64,000 nucleotides of DNA from Streptococcus gwangjuense. Lineage in GTDB: Bacteria > Bacillota > Bacilli > Lactobacillales > Streptococcaceae. Location of the stretch: assembly GCF_003627155.1 (NCBI RefSeq), contig NZ_CP032621.1:682001-746000 (forward strand), written 5' to 3'. The notes beneath the pieces were generated by a model. The model was not told the DNA's origin. It was given only the letters and a program-made list of their open reading frames with translations, and did no database searches. Position 1 is the stretch's first letter; every line of letters starts with the position of its first letter. This document shows, piece after piece, positions 56,342-64,000 of the stretch. Both the position numbers and the translations under genes were made by a program.

Positions 56342-57328
56342 ATGTTAAATGAATTTCCAATTTTTGATTATGAAGATATTCAATTGATCCCAAATAAATG
56401 TGTGATTAAAAGCCGTGCAGAAGCAGATACAAGTGTCACTCTAGGAAATCACACCTTTAAACTACCTGTTGTGCCAGCTAATATGCAGACAATTTTGGAT
56501 GAAAATGTAGCAGAGCAACTGGCTAAAGGTGGTTACTTCTACATTATGCATCGTTTTGATGAGGCAGGACGCATTCCTTTTATTAAACGCATGCACGAGC
56601 AAGGGCTCATTGCTTCTATATCTGTTGGTGTTAAGGACTACGAGTATGATTTCGTTAGCCAGCTCAAGGCTGATGCTCCTGAGTACATCACGATTGACAT
56701 TGCCCATGGTCATGCGGATAGCGTGATTTCTATGATTCAACACATCAAGAAAGAATTGCCAGATACCTTTGTCATTGCTGGAAATGTAGGAACACCAGAA
56801 GCGGTGCGTGAATTGGAAAATGCTGGTGCGGATGCTACTAAGGTCGGAATCGGTCCTGGTAAGGTTTGTATCACCAAGGTTAAGACTGGTTTTGGTACAG
56901 GTGGTTGGCAGTTGGCTGCTCTACGCTGGTGTGCCAAGGCTGCGCGTAAACCGATTATCGCTGATGGAGGGATTCGCACTCACGGTGATATTGCCAAGTC
57001 TATCCGTTTCGGTGCCAGCATGGTCATGATTGGTTCCCTCTTTGCAGGACATATTGAAAGTCCAGGGAAAACGATTGAAGTCGATGGTGAACAGTTCAAA
57101 GAATATTATGGTTCAGCCTCACAATATCAAAAAGGTGCTTACAAAAATGTGGAAGGAAAACGCATCTTACTTCCTGCTAAAGGACATCTCCAAGACACTT
57201 TGACTGAGATGGAACAAGATCTTCAAAGTGCTATTTCTTATGCAGGTGGACGTCAGGTTGCTGACCTTAAACACGTTGATTATGTGATCGTGAAAAACTC
57301 TATCTGGAATGGGGATGCTTCCCACTAA
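56342..57328 (+). CDS. guaC: GMP reductase
   Basis: This enzyme deaminates GMP to IMP with NADPH, letting guanine nucleotides feed adenine synthesis. The 328-residue IMPDH/GMPR-family barrel has no CBS domains. The catalytic Cys176 lies in [20 protein letters not shown], and phosphate-binding [32 protein letters not shown] follows. The length matches the GuaC2 type of Firmicutes. It is transcribed alone from a strong promoter with a structured leader. Confidence 0.96.
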   Translation: MLNEFPIFDYEDIQLIPNKCVIKSRAEADTSVTLGNHTFKLPVVPANMQTILDENVAEQLAKGGYFYIMHRFDEAGRIPFIKRMHEQGLIASISVGVKDYEYDFVSQLKADAPEYITIDIAHGHADSVISMIQHIKKELPDTFVIAGNVGTPEAVRELENAGADATKVGIGPGKVCITKVKTGFGTGGWQLAALRWCAKAARKPIIADGGIRTHGDIAKSIRFGASMVMIGSLFAGHIESPGKTIEVDGEQFKEYYGSASQYQKGAYKNVEGKRILLPAKGHLQDTLTEMEQDLQSAISYAGGRQVADLKHVDYVIVKNSIWNGDASH

Positions 57329-57354
57329 GACTGGCTATTTGACCAGAAAAAAAC

Positions 57355-57383
57355 TTGTTATTAGAGCAAATTTCTGTTATAAT
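57355..57383 (+). promoter_or_regulatory. tRNA-Arg promoter
   Basis: TTGTTA (57355-57360), a 17-base spacer and TATAAT (57378-57383) with an upstream TG lie 11 bases before the mature tRNA. Confidence 0.8.
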
Positions 57384-57394
57384 AAAACAAGTTT

Positions 57395-57466
57395 CCACCC
57401 TTAGTGTAATGGATATCACGTAAGATTCCGGTTCTTGAGATGGGGGTTCGATTCCCTCAGGGTGGA
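57395..57466 (+). tRNA. tRNA-Arg (anticodon CCG)
   Basis: A 72-base cloverleaf: acceptor CCACCCT / AGGGTGG, short D arm, anticodon arm TAAGA-TTCCGGT-TCTTG with anticodon CCG, a 4-base variable loop, and T arm GGGGG-TTCGATT-CCCTC. The discriminator is A and CCA is not encoded. It reads CGG, a rare Arg codon in this low-GC genome. A hairpin AAAGCC / GGGCTTT with T's (57482-57510) terminates it. Confidence 0.93.
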
Positions 57467-57481
57467 TGTAAACATCCTAAG

Positions 57482-57512
57482 AAAGCCTTTAGTAGGGCTT
57501 TTTTCTTTTTTC
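57482..57512 (+). terminator. terminator after tRNA-Arg
   Basis: AAAGCC and GGCTTT pair around an 8-base loop, followed by a long T-run. A second, weaker terminator-like structure (GCTCC...GGGGGC then seven T's) occurs at about 57525-57565. Confidence 0.8.
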
Positions 57513-57563
57513 TGACCCAAATCCGCTCCAGTCCCGTTTTAAAGTGACTCAGGGGGCTTTTTT

Positions 57564-57572
57564 TGATATAAT
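57564..57572 (+). promoter_or_regulatory. extended -10 promoter of rnc-smc
   Basis: TGATATAAT lies 34 bases before the rnc ATG, with AGAGG as Shine-Dalgarno. Confidence 0.7.
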
Positions 57573-57606
57573 AAAAAGGACTGTTATCAGTTAGAAAGAG
57601 GTTGGT

Positions 57607-58305
57607 ATGAAAGAATTACAAACTGTACTAAAGAACCATTTTGCAATCGAATTTGCAGACAAAAACTTACTGGAGACTGCCTTTACTCATACGAGTTATG
57701 CCAATGAGCACCGCCTCTTAAAAATTTCACACAATGAGCGCTTGGAATTTTTAGGAGACGCTGTTCTACAGTTATTGATTTCAGAATATCTGTATAAAAA
57801 ATATCCTAAAAAGCCTGAGGGTGATTTGTCCAAACTCCGTGCTATGATTGTCCGTGAGGAGAGTTTGGCTGGTTTTGCGCGTGATTGCCAGTTTGACCAG
57901 TTTATCAAGCTGGGTAAGGGGGAAGAGAAGTCTGGTGGACGCAATCGTGACACCATTCTTGGTGATACCTTCGAAGCCTTTCTTGGTGCTCTCCTTTTGG
58001 ACAAGGATGTGGCCAAGGTCAAGGAATTTATCTATCAAGTCATGATTCCTAAGGTTGAAGCAGGCGAATTTGAGATGATTACAGACTACAAAACCCATCT
58101 TCAAGAGTTACTTCAGGTCAATGGCGATGTGGCTATTCGTTATCAGGTGATTTCTGAAACGGGTCCTGCCCACGATAAGGTTTTTGATGTAGAAGTTCTG
58201 GTGGAAGGTAAGAGCATTGGTCAAGGTCAAGGTCGTTCTAAGAAATTAGCAGAGCAGGAAGCTGCCAAAAATGCCGTTGAGAAAGGGCTGAATTCATGTA
58301 TTTAA
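57607..58305 (+). CDS. rnc: ribonuclease III
   Basis: RNase III cleaves double-stranded RNA in rRNA and mRNA processing. The 232-residue protein has the signature [17 protein letters not shown] (about residues 42-58), the second metal cluster [14 protein letters not shown], and a C-terminal dsRNA-binding domain (about 155-230, [11 protein letters not shown] ... [15 protein letters not shown]). Its stop lies inside smc (10-base overlap). Confidence 0.97.
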   Translation: MKELQTVLKNHFAIEFADKNLLETAFTHTSYANEHRLLKISHNERLEFLGDAVLQLLISEYLYKKYPKKPEGDLSKLRAMIVREESLAGFARDCQFDQFIKLGKGEEKSGGRNRDTILGDTFEAFLGALLLDKDVAKVKEFIYQVMIPKVEAGEFEMITDYKTHLQELLQVNGDVAIRYQVISETGPAHDKVFDVEVLVEGKSIGQGQGRSKKLAEQEAAKNAVEKGLNSCI

Positions 58306-61300
58306 AGGAAATCGAAATTCAGGGATTCAAGTCTTTTGCTGACAAGACTAAGGTCGTCTTTGACCAAGGTGTGACGGCAGTTGTTGGTCCCAATGGATCT
58401 GGAAAGTCCAATATTACTGAAAGTCTGCGTTGGGCCTTGGGGGAGTCAAGTGTTAAGAGTCTCCGTGGGGGCAAGATGCCGGACGTAATTTTTGCTGGAA
58501 CTGAAAGTCGCAAACCGCTCAATTATGCTTCTGTAGTTGTGACTCTGGATAATAATGATGGATTTATCAAGGATGCAGGTCAAGAAATCAGGGTAGAACG
58601 CCATATCTATCGTAGTGGTGATAGCGAATACAAGATTGACGGCAAGAAAGTCCGTCTGCGTGATATTCATGACCTCTTCTTGGATACAGGTTTGGGCCGA
58701 GATTCCTTCTCTATTATTTCTCAAGGGAAGGTTGAGGAGATTTTTAATTCCAAGCCTGAAGAACGCCGAGCTATTTTTGAAGAAGCTGCTGGAGTTTTGA
58801 AATACAAGACTCGCAGAAAAGAAACTGAGAGTAAACTGCAGCAAACTCAGGATAATCTGGATCGTCTAGAAGACATTATCTACGAGTTGGATAATCAAAT
58901 CAAGCCTCTTGAGAAGCAAGCTGAAAATGCTCGTAAGTTTTTAGATTTGGAAGGCCAACGCAAGGCTATTTACTTGGATGTTTTGGTTGCTCAAATCAAG
59001 GAAAATAAGGCTGAACTAGAGTCGACAGAAGAAGAGTTGGCTCAGGTTCAGGAATTATTGACAAGTTATTACCAAAAGCGTGAAAAATTAGAAGAAGAAA
59101 ATCAGAATCTCAAGAAGCAACGTCAAGATTTACAAGCTGAAATGGCCAAAGACCAAGGCAGTTTGATGGATTTGACCAGTCTGATTAGTGATTTAGAGAG
59201 AAAATTAGCCCTTTCTAAACTAGAATCTGAGCAAGTAGCCCTCAATCAACAGGAAGCGCAAGCTCGTTTGACTGCTTTGGAGGATAAGAGAAATTCACTC
59301 AGCAAAGAAAAATCTGATAAAGAAAGTTCTTTAGCCCTCTTAGAGGAAAATCTAGTCCAAAATAATCAAAAACTCAATCGACTAGAAGCTGAATTGCTAG
59401 CTTTTTCAGATGATCCTGATCAGATGATTGAGCTTTTGCGTGAACGCTTTGTGGCGCTTTTACAAGAAGAAGCTGATGTATCAAACCAGCTGACCCGTGT
59501 CGAAAACGAGTTGGAAAATAGTCGTCAGCTTTCTCAAAAACAAGCAGATCAACTAGAAAAGCTGAAAGAACAGCTGACTACAGCTAAAGAGAAGGCAAGT
59601 CAGCAAAAGGCTGAGCTTGAAACTGCCAAGGAGCAAGTTCAGAAATTATTGGCCGACTACCAAGCTATTGCCAAGGAGCAAGAGGAGCAGAAAACTTCCT
59701 ATCAAGCTCAACAAAGTCAACTCTTTGACCGTCTGGACAGTCTTAAAAATAAGCAGGCCAGAGCTCAGAGTTTGGAAAATATCCTGAGAAATCATAGCAA
59801 CTTTTACGCGGGTGTTAAGAGTGTTCTCCAAGAAAAAGACCGCCTTGGTGGGATTATTGGTGCAGTCAGTGAGCACCTGACCTTTGATGTTCATTATCAA
59901 ACTGCTCTAGAGATTGCCTTAGGGGCAAGCAGTCAGCATATCATCGTAGAAGATGAGAACGCGGCGACTAAGGCTATTGATTTCCTCAAACGGAACAGAG
60001 CCGGTCGTGCAACTTTCCTTCCTTTGACAACGATCAAGGCGCGTACGATTTCTAGCCAGAATCAAGATGCTATCGCTGCAAGTCCGGGATTTCTGGGCAT
60101 GGCAGATGAGTTGGTGAAATTCGATACTAGACTGGAAGCTATTTTCAAAAACTTGCTAGCTACGACGGCTATTTTTGATACTGTAGAGCATGCGCGTGCA
60201 GCTGCTCGACAAGTTCGTTATCAGGTTCGTATGGTGACTTTGGACGGTACAGAGTTGCGCACAGGTGGTTCTTACGCAGGTGGAGCCAATCGCCAGAATA
60301 ACAGTATTTTTATTAAGCCAGAGCTGGAGCAATTACAAAAAGAAATTGTTGAAGAAGAAGCAAGCTTGCGTTCAGAAGAGGAGACTTTTAAGACCTTGCA
60401 AGATGAGATGGCTAGATTGACAGAAAGATTAGAAGCCATCAAGTCTCAGGGGGAGCAGGCTCGTATTCAGGAACAAGGCTTGTCCCTCGCTTATCAGCAG
60501 ACCAGTCAGCAAGTTGAGGAACTGGAAACTCTTTGGAAACTTCAAGAAGAGGAATTAAATCGTCTTACTGAGGATGATTGGCAAGCAGATAAGGAAAAAT
60601 GCCAAGAGCGCCTTGCTACAATCGCCAGTGACAAGCAAAATCTGGAAGCTGAGATTGAAGAGATTAAGTCTAACAAAAACGCCATCCAAGAACGTTATCA
60701 AAATTTGCAGGAAGAGGTAGCGCAAGCTCGCCTGCTTAAGACAGAACTGCAAGGGCAAAAACGTTATGAAGTGGCTGACATTGAACGTTTAGGCAAGGAA
60801 TTGGATAATCTGAATATCGAACAAGAGGAAATCCAGCGCCTTCTTCAAGAAAAGGTTGACAATCTTGAGAAAGTTGATACGGATTTGCTCAGTCAACAGG
60901 CCGAAGAAGCCAAAACTCAGAAAACAAACCTCCAACAAGGTTTGATTCGCAAGCAGTTTGAGTTGGATGATATTGAAGGTCAGCTGGATGATATTGCTAG
61001 TCATTTGGACCAGGCTCGCCAGCAGAACGAGGAGTGGATTCGCAAGCAAACACGAGCTGAAGCCAAGAAAGAAAAGGTCAGCGAGCGCTTGCGTCATTTA
61101 CAAAGTCAATTAACAGACCAGTACCAGATTAGCTACACTGAAGCTCTAGAAAAAGCGCATGAGTTAGAAAATCTCAATCTGGCAGAGCAAGAGGTTAAGG
61201 ATTTAGAAAAGGCTATTCGCTCACTTGGTCCTGTCAATATAGAAGCTATTGACCAGTATGAAGAAGTCCATAACCGTCTGGATTTCTTGAATAGTCAACG

Positions 61301-61835
61301 TGATGACATTTTGTCAGCGAAAAACTTGCTCCTTGAGACCATTACAGAGATGAATGATGAGGTCAAGGAACGCTTTAAATCAACCTTTGAAGCTATTCGT
61401 GAATCCTTTAAAGTGACCTTCAAACAGATGTTTGGTGGAGGTCAGGCAGATTTAATCTTGACTGAGGGTGACTTGTTGACAGCTGGGGTTGAGATTTCTG
61501 TTCAACCTCCGGGTAAGAAAATCCAGTCGCTTAACCTCATGAGTGGTGGTGAAAAAGCATTATCAGCTCTTGCTTTGCTTTTCTCCATTATTCGTGTCAA
61601 GACCATTCCATTTGTCATTTTGGATGAGGTAGAAGCTGCGCTAGACGAAGCCAATGTAAAACGCTTTGGGGATTACCTCAACCGCTTTGACAAGGACAGC
61701 CAGTTTATCGTTGTGACCCACCGTAAGGGAACCATGGCAGCGGCTGATTCTATTTATGGAGTGACTATGCAAGAATCGGGTGTCTCAAAAATTGTTTCGG
61801 TGAAGTTAAAAGATTTGGATGAAAAACTAGACTAA
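58296..61835 (+). CDS. smc: chromosome partition protein Smc
   Basis: Smc is the condensin ATPase that organises and segregates the chromosome with ScpA/ScpB. The 1179-residue protein has Walker [10 protein letters not shown] at residues 31-39, two long coiled coils, a hinge at about 510-670 ([25 protein letters not shown] and [10 protein letters not shown]), the ABC signature [18 protein letters not shown] and Walker [17 protein letters not shown]. The ATG overlaps the end of rnc. Confidence 0.98.
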   Translation: MYLKEIEIQGFKSFADKTKVVFDQGVTAVVGPNGSGKSNITESLRWALGESSVKSLRGGKMPDVIFAGTESRKPLNYASVVVTLDNNDGFIKDAGQEIRVERHIYRSGDSEYKIDGKKVRLRDIHDLFLDTGLGRDSFSIISQGKVEEIFNSKPEERRAIFEEAAGVLKYKTRRKETESKLQQTQDNLDRLEDIIYELDNQIKPLEKQAENARKFLDLEGQRKAIYLDVLVAQIKENKAELESTEEELAQVQELLTSYYQKREKLEEENQNLKKQRQDLQAEMAKDQGSLMDLTSLISDLERKLALSKLESEQVALNQQEAQARLTALEDKRNSLSKEKSDKESSLALLEENLVQNNQKLNRLEAELLAFSDDPDQMIELLRERFVALLQEEADVSNQLTRVENELENSRQLSQKQADQLEKLKEQLTTAKEKASQQKAELETAKEQVQKLLADYQAIAKEQEEQKTSYQAQQSQLFDRLDSLKNKQARAQSLENILRNHSNFYAGVKSVLQEKDRLGGIIGAVSEHLTFDVHYQTALEIALGASSQHIIVEDENAATKAIDFLKRNRAGRATFLPLTTIKARTISSQNQDAIAASPGFLGMADELVKFDTRLEAIFKNLLATTAIFDTVEHARAAARQVRYQVRMVTLDGTELRTGGSYAGGANRQNNSIFIKPELEQLQKEIVEEEASLRSEEETFKTLQDEMARLTERLEAIKSQGEQARIQEQGLSLAYQQTSQQVEELETLWKLQEEELNRLTEDDWQADKEKCQERLATIASDKQNLEAEIEEIKSNKNAIQERYQNLQEEVAQARLLKTELQGQKRYEVADIERLGKELDNLNIEQEEIQRLLQEKVDNLEKVDTDLLSQQAEEAKTQKTNLQQGLIRKQFELDDIEGQLDDIASHLDQARQQNEEWIRKQTRAEAKKEKVSERLRHLQSQLTDQYQISYTEALEKAHELENLNLAEQEVKDLEKAIRSLGPVNIEAIDQYEEVHNRLDFLNSQRDDILSAKNLLLETITEMNDEVKERFKSTFEAIRESFKVTFKQMFGGGQADLILTEGDLLTAGVEISVQPPGKKIQSLNLMSGGEKALSALALLFSIIRVKTIPFVILDEVEAALDEANVKRFGDYLNRFDKDSQFIVVTHRKGTMAAADSIYGVTMQESGVSKIVSVKLKDLDEKLD

Positions 61836-61845
61836 GCACCAAACG

Positions 61846-61876
61846 ATAGCATCTCTTAGGGGATGCTATTTTTTAA
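61846..61876 (+). terminator. terminator after smc
   Basis: The perfect 8-bp stem ATAGCATC / GATGCTAT is followed by T's. Confidence 0.88.
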
Positions 61877-61963
61877 AACTAACATCTTGAATGATTTTTT
61901 AAGGTCAATTCAGGAGTAAAAAACGACATTTGGAATTTCCTTTTAGCGAAAAGGCTTTCTCTA

Positions 61964-61972
61964 TGATATAAT
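61964..61972 (+). promoter_or_regulatory. extended -10 promoter directly at the ribF start
   Basis: TGATATAAT ends 6 bases before the ATG at 61979, so the transcript should begin at the start codon itself. No Shine-Dalgarno is visible. The layout is almost the same as at cpoA. Confidence 0.75.
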
Positions 61973-61978
61973 AGTTTC

Positions 61979-62905
61979 ATGATTACAACAGTACCTATAA
62001 AAAATGAAAAAGACATCGCAGTACCTGATAAAACAGTTCTTGTATTAGGCTACTTTGACGGTATTCACAAAGGACATCAGAAGCTTTTTGAAGTAGCTAG
62101 CAAGGCTTCTATGAAAGATTATCTACCAGTTGTCGTGATGACCTTTACAGAGTCCCCTAAACTCGCTTTGCAACCTTACAAGCCAGAATTAATGCTTCAT
62201 ATTGTTAGCCATGAAGAACGAGAACATAAGATGAAATGGCATGGAGTAGAGGCTCTTTTCTTACTTGACTTTAGTAGTAAATTTGCTAGTTTAACGGGGC
62301 AAGAGTTCTTTGATACCTATGTTAGAGCTTTAAAACCAGCGATTATTGTAGCGGGATTTGATTACACCTTTGGTTCTGATAAGAAAACTGCGGATGATTT
62401 GAAGGATTATTTTGATGGAGAAATCATCATTGTTCCTCCTGTTGAGGATGAAAAGGGGAAAATTAGTTCTACTCGTATTCGTCAAGCTATTCTTGATGGA
62501 GATGTCAGAGAAGCTGGTCAGTTACTTGGCACTCCTCTACCATCACGTGGAATGGTTGTTCATGGCAATGCTCGTGGACGGACTATCGGTTACCCAACAG
62601 CAAACTTAGTTTTAAGAGATAGAACTTATATGCCAGCAGACGGTGTCTACGTAGTCGATATTGAAGTGCAGCGTAAAAGATATCGTGGAATGGCGAGTGT
62701 CGGGAAAAACGTTACTTTCGATGGAGAAGAGCCACGTTTTGAAGTAAATATTTTTGATTTTTCAGATGACATTTACGGTGAAACAGTGATTGTCTACTGG
62801 CTAGACCGTGTTCGAGAAATGGTCAAATTTGACTCCGTTGAAGAACTGGTAGACCAACTCCAGAAGGATGAAGAAATTGCTCGGAATTGGAAGGATGCTG
62901 AGTAG
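61979..62905 (+). CDS. ribF: bifunctional riboflavin kinase / FAD synthetase
   Basis: RibF makes FMN from riboflavin and then FAD. The 308-residue protein has an N-terminal adenylyltransferase domain (LGYFDGIHKGHQKLF, residues 23-37; GFDYTFGSDKKT; ISSTRIRQAI). The C-terminal flavokinase domain has NARGRTIGYPTANL (about 199-212) and YVVDIEVQRKRYRGMASVGKNVTF. The ATG at 61979 gives the canonical N-terminus and there is no later Met before the first motif. Confidence 0.96.
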   Translation: MITTVPIKNEKDIAVPDKTVLVLGYFDGIHKGHQKLFEVASKASMKDYLPVVVMTFTESPKLALQPYKPELMLHIVSHEEREHKMKWHGVEALFLLDFSSKFASLTGQEFFDTYVRALKPAIIVAGFDYTFGSDKKTADDLKDYFDGEIIIVPPVEDEKGKISSTRIRQAILDGDVREAGQLLGTPLPSRGMVVHGNARGRTIGYPTANLVLRDRTYMPADGVYVVDIEVQRKRYRGMASVGKNVTFDGEEPRFEVNIFDFSDDIYGETVIVYWLDRVREMVKFDSVEELVDQLQKDEEIARNWKDAE

Positions 62906-62960
62906 GAAATCGGAGTTTTATATAAAATTATCCATACTTTAGATTATTATTTCTAAATAG

Positions 62961-62992
62961 AAAAAGTAGCCCTTTCCAGGCTACTTTTTTAA
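62961..62992. terminator. bidirectional terminator between ribF and the TIGR03943 gene
   Basis: AAAAAGTAGCC pairs with GGCTACTTTTTT around a 7-base loop, with A's and T's on either side. The genes converge here and the minus-strand stop begins at 62991. Confidence 0.88.
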
Positions 62993-63804
62993 AACACGCG
63001 ATACACATAGGGATTTTCTGGTTTATCGACTTTGGTAAAGCTATCGATTTCCAAGGTTGGGAGATTTTGTTTGAGTTCTTTATGGTAGTGATTGACCAGT
63101 TTTCCTTTGGCTGTTATCCAGGTGTTATTCTCATACTGACGGGTATTTCCCTTGGTCAGCAATCCATAGACACCTGAATCCGCGATACAGTGAATAATGC
63201 CGAAGCGGAACAAAAATTGGCTATTGGCATGACTGGGGTCGTTATAGACAAAGCCTGTGAACTGGACCGTCTTACCCTCAAACTCATCTGGATAGTCGTA
63301 GATAGCCTCCATGACTTCCATATAGTTTTCATTAGTGATCTGAATACTATCTTGGGATAAGTATTTATCCGCCGCAGTTCGCATTTCCTTTTCATAAGCT
63401 GATTTTGAAAAATAAGAACTGGTATCTGGTTTCAAATATTGGCTTGTCGTTCCTTCACTTGTCTGAATGGCTTGATCCGTGCCTTCTGATAAGGGGAAGT
63501 GATAGCCTTTGGCAGAAACGGTCTGAGAATCCAAGCTAACAGTTGGAAAAGTTAAGCCGACGACAATAGGAATAACCAGAAGAGCAATACTCGTCACCTT
63601 CGCCAATCGGCTGTTCAGATGACTATGGGTTTTGACTTGCTTCATCCAGATATACAGTTGAACAATTGCCAAAATAAAGGAAAGTACCATGGAAAAATAG
63701 GCCAGATAGGAATAGTGCATGTTGATGTACTGGTTTAATTTTCCGGACAGATGGAGATAAATAGTCAATTCAAAATAGCCAGCTAAAACTAAAAATCGAA
63801 TCAT
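62989..63804 (-). CDS. TIGR03943 family membrane protein (DUF1980)
   Basis: This 271-residue protein has three N-terminal hydrophobic segments (residues 1-20, 33-52, 71-90) and an extracytoplasmic domain containing YPDEFEGKTVQFTGFVYNDPSHANSQFLFRFGIIHCIADSGVYGLL. This matches TIGR03943, which is regularly paired with a YraQ/UPF0718-type permease. Its ATG overlaps the stop of such a permease gene upstream on the same strand. The substrate is unknown. Confidence 0.85.
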   Translation of the reverse strand: MIRFLVLAGYFELTIYLHLSGKLNQYINMHYSYLAYFSMVLSFILAIVQLYIWMKQVKTHSHLNSRLAKVTSIALLVIPIVVGLTFPTVSLDSQTVSAKGYHFPLSEGTDQAIQTSEGTTSQYLKPDTSSYFSKSAYEKEMRTAADKYLSQDSIQITNENYMEVMEAIYDYPDEFEGKTVQFTGFVYNDPSHANSQFLFRFGIIHCIADSGVYGLLTKGNTRQYENNTWITAKGKLVNHYHKELKQNLPTLEIDSFTKVDKPENPYVYRVF

Positions 63805-64000
63805 AGGATGACTCCAATCAAGAGAGAATACACTAAGACGACAAGAGTCACAATCATAATGAAGTGACCGATAAATCGTGCTTTCAAGTAATTTTTCATC
63901 ATGAGAATATTTTTGATATCCAACATTGGGCCAATAACGAGAAAGGCCAGAACTGGTGCTAAACCGAAACTCGAGAGAAGAGAAGCACCGATAAAGGCAT
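63801..64000 (-). CDS. permease (UPF0718/YraQ-like), C-terminal fragment at window edge
   Basis: The last 66 codons of a membrane protein on the minus strand read AFIGASLLSSFGLAPVLAFLVIGPMLDIKNILMM ... VTLVVLVYSLLIGVIL. The LAFLVIGPMLDIKN motif fits UPF0718 permeases. Its stop TGA overlaps the ATG of the TIGR03943 gene (ATGA). The rest of the gene lies beyond the right edge. Confidence 0.82.
   Translation of the reverse strand, partial: AFIGASLLSSFGLAPVLAFLVIGPMLDIKNILMMKNYLKARFIGHFIMIVTLVVLVYSLLIGVIL

Overview
The window is chromosomal DNA from a low-GC streptococcus of the mitis group. Evidence: an LPXTG surface protein; promoters mostly of the extended -10 type (TGnTATAAT); a ComX/SigX cin-box before dprA; a CiaR-type direct repeat before a lic1 choline/teichoic-acid locus (tarI-tarJ-licA-licB-licC); a RUP element; and gene blocks in the order I recall from Streptococcus pneumoniae (ftsW-ppc-trpXYZ-dnaG-rpoD-cpoA-obg; murZ-acetyltransferase-CBS-map; lic1-dprA-topA; leuABCD). 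It is probably not S. pneumoniae: it carries an EfeUOB iron-uptake operon with its own TatC/TatA, which I believe pneumococci lack. S. mitis, S. oralis or a close relative fits; the species cannot be fixed from this sequence.

Layout. 1-3.2 kb: 3' part of a surface protein with six MucBP repeats. 3.4-7.4 kb: ftsW, ppc. 7.4-10.5 kb: T-box-controlled tryptophan ABC transporter trpXYZ with an internal terminator. 10.5-18.3 kb: dnaG, rpoD, a DUF59 gene, the glycolipid glycosyltransferase pair, PspC and DUF4044 small proteins, obg and a small conserved gene. 18.3-21.5 kb (minus strand): argR and pepX, separated by a decayed duplicate of the pepX 3' end. 21.8-27.6 kb: dnaE, pfkA, pyk. 27.7-31.7 kb: murZ, GNAT, CBS/HTH protein, map. 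31.9-32.2 kb (minus): YbaB/EbfC. 32.4-37.0 kb: efeO-efeB-efeU-tatC-tatA. 37.1-41.6 kb: CiaR-type site and lic1. 41.6-44.8 kb: dprA, RUP, topA. 44.9-46.7 kb: DUF454, cutC, YjbR. 46.7-51.9 kb: CodY box, leu attenuator, leuAB-DUF1294-leuCD. 51.9-56.2 kb: a YrdC-family gene and a type IV restriction pair mcrBC. 56.2-62.9 kb: guaC with a structured leader, tRNA-Arg(CCG), rnc-smc, ribF. 63-64 kb (minus): TIGR03943 protein and the end of its partner permease.

How the genes work together. Most are housekeeping: replication (dnaG, dnaE, topA, smc), transcription (rpoD), envelope synthesis (ftsW, murZ, glycolipid synthases, lic1), central carbon metabolism (ppc, pfkA, pyk) and amino-acid supply (trpXYZ, leu operon, pepX, argR). 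The accessory content is the MucBP adhesin, the efe-tat module and mcrBC. No prophage, intact insertion sequence or CRISPR array was seen. The most notable points are the self-contained iron/peroxidase/Tat operon with a palindrome in its 5' leader, the non-standard N-terminus of McrB, two genes that appear to be transcribed without a leader (cpoA, ribF), a start codon apparently served by a Shine-Dalgarno across a hairpin (yjbR), the structured guaC leader, a CiaR site followed by a possible anti-Shine-Dalgarno RNA before lic1, and the decayed pepX fragment.
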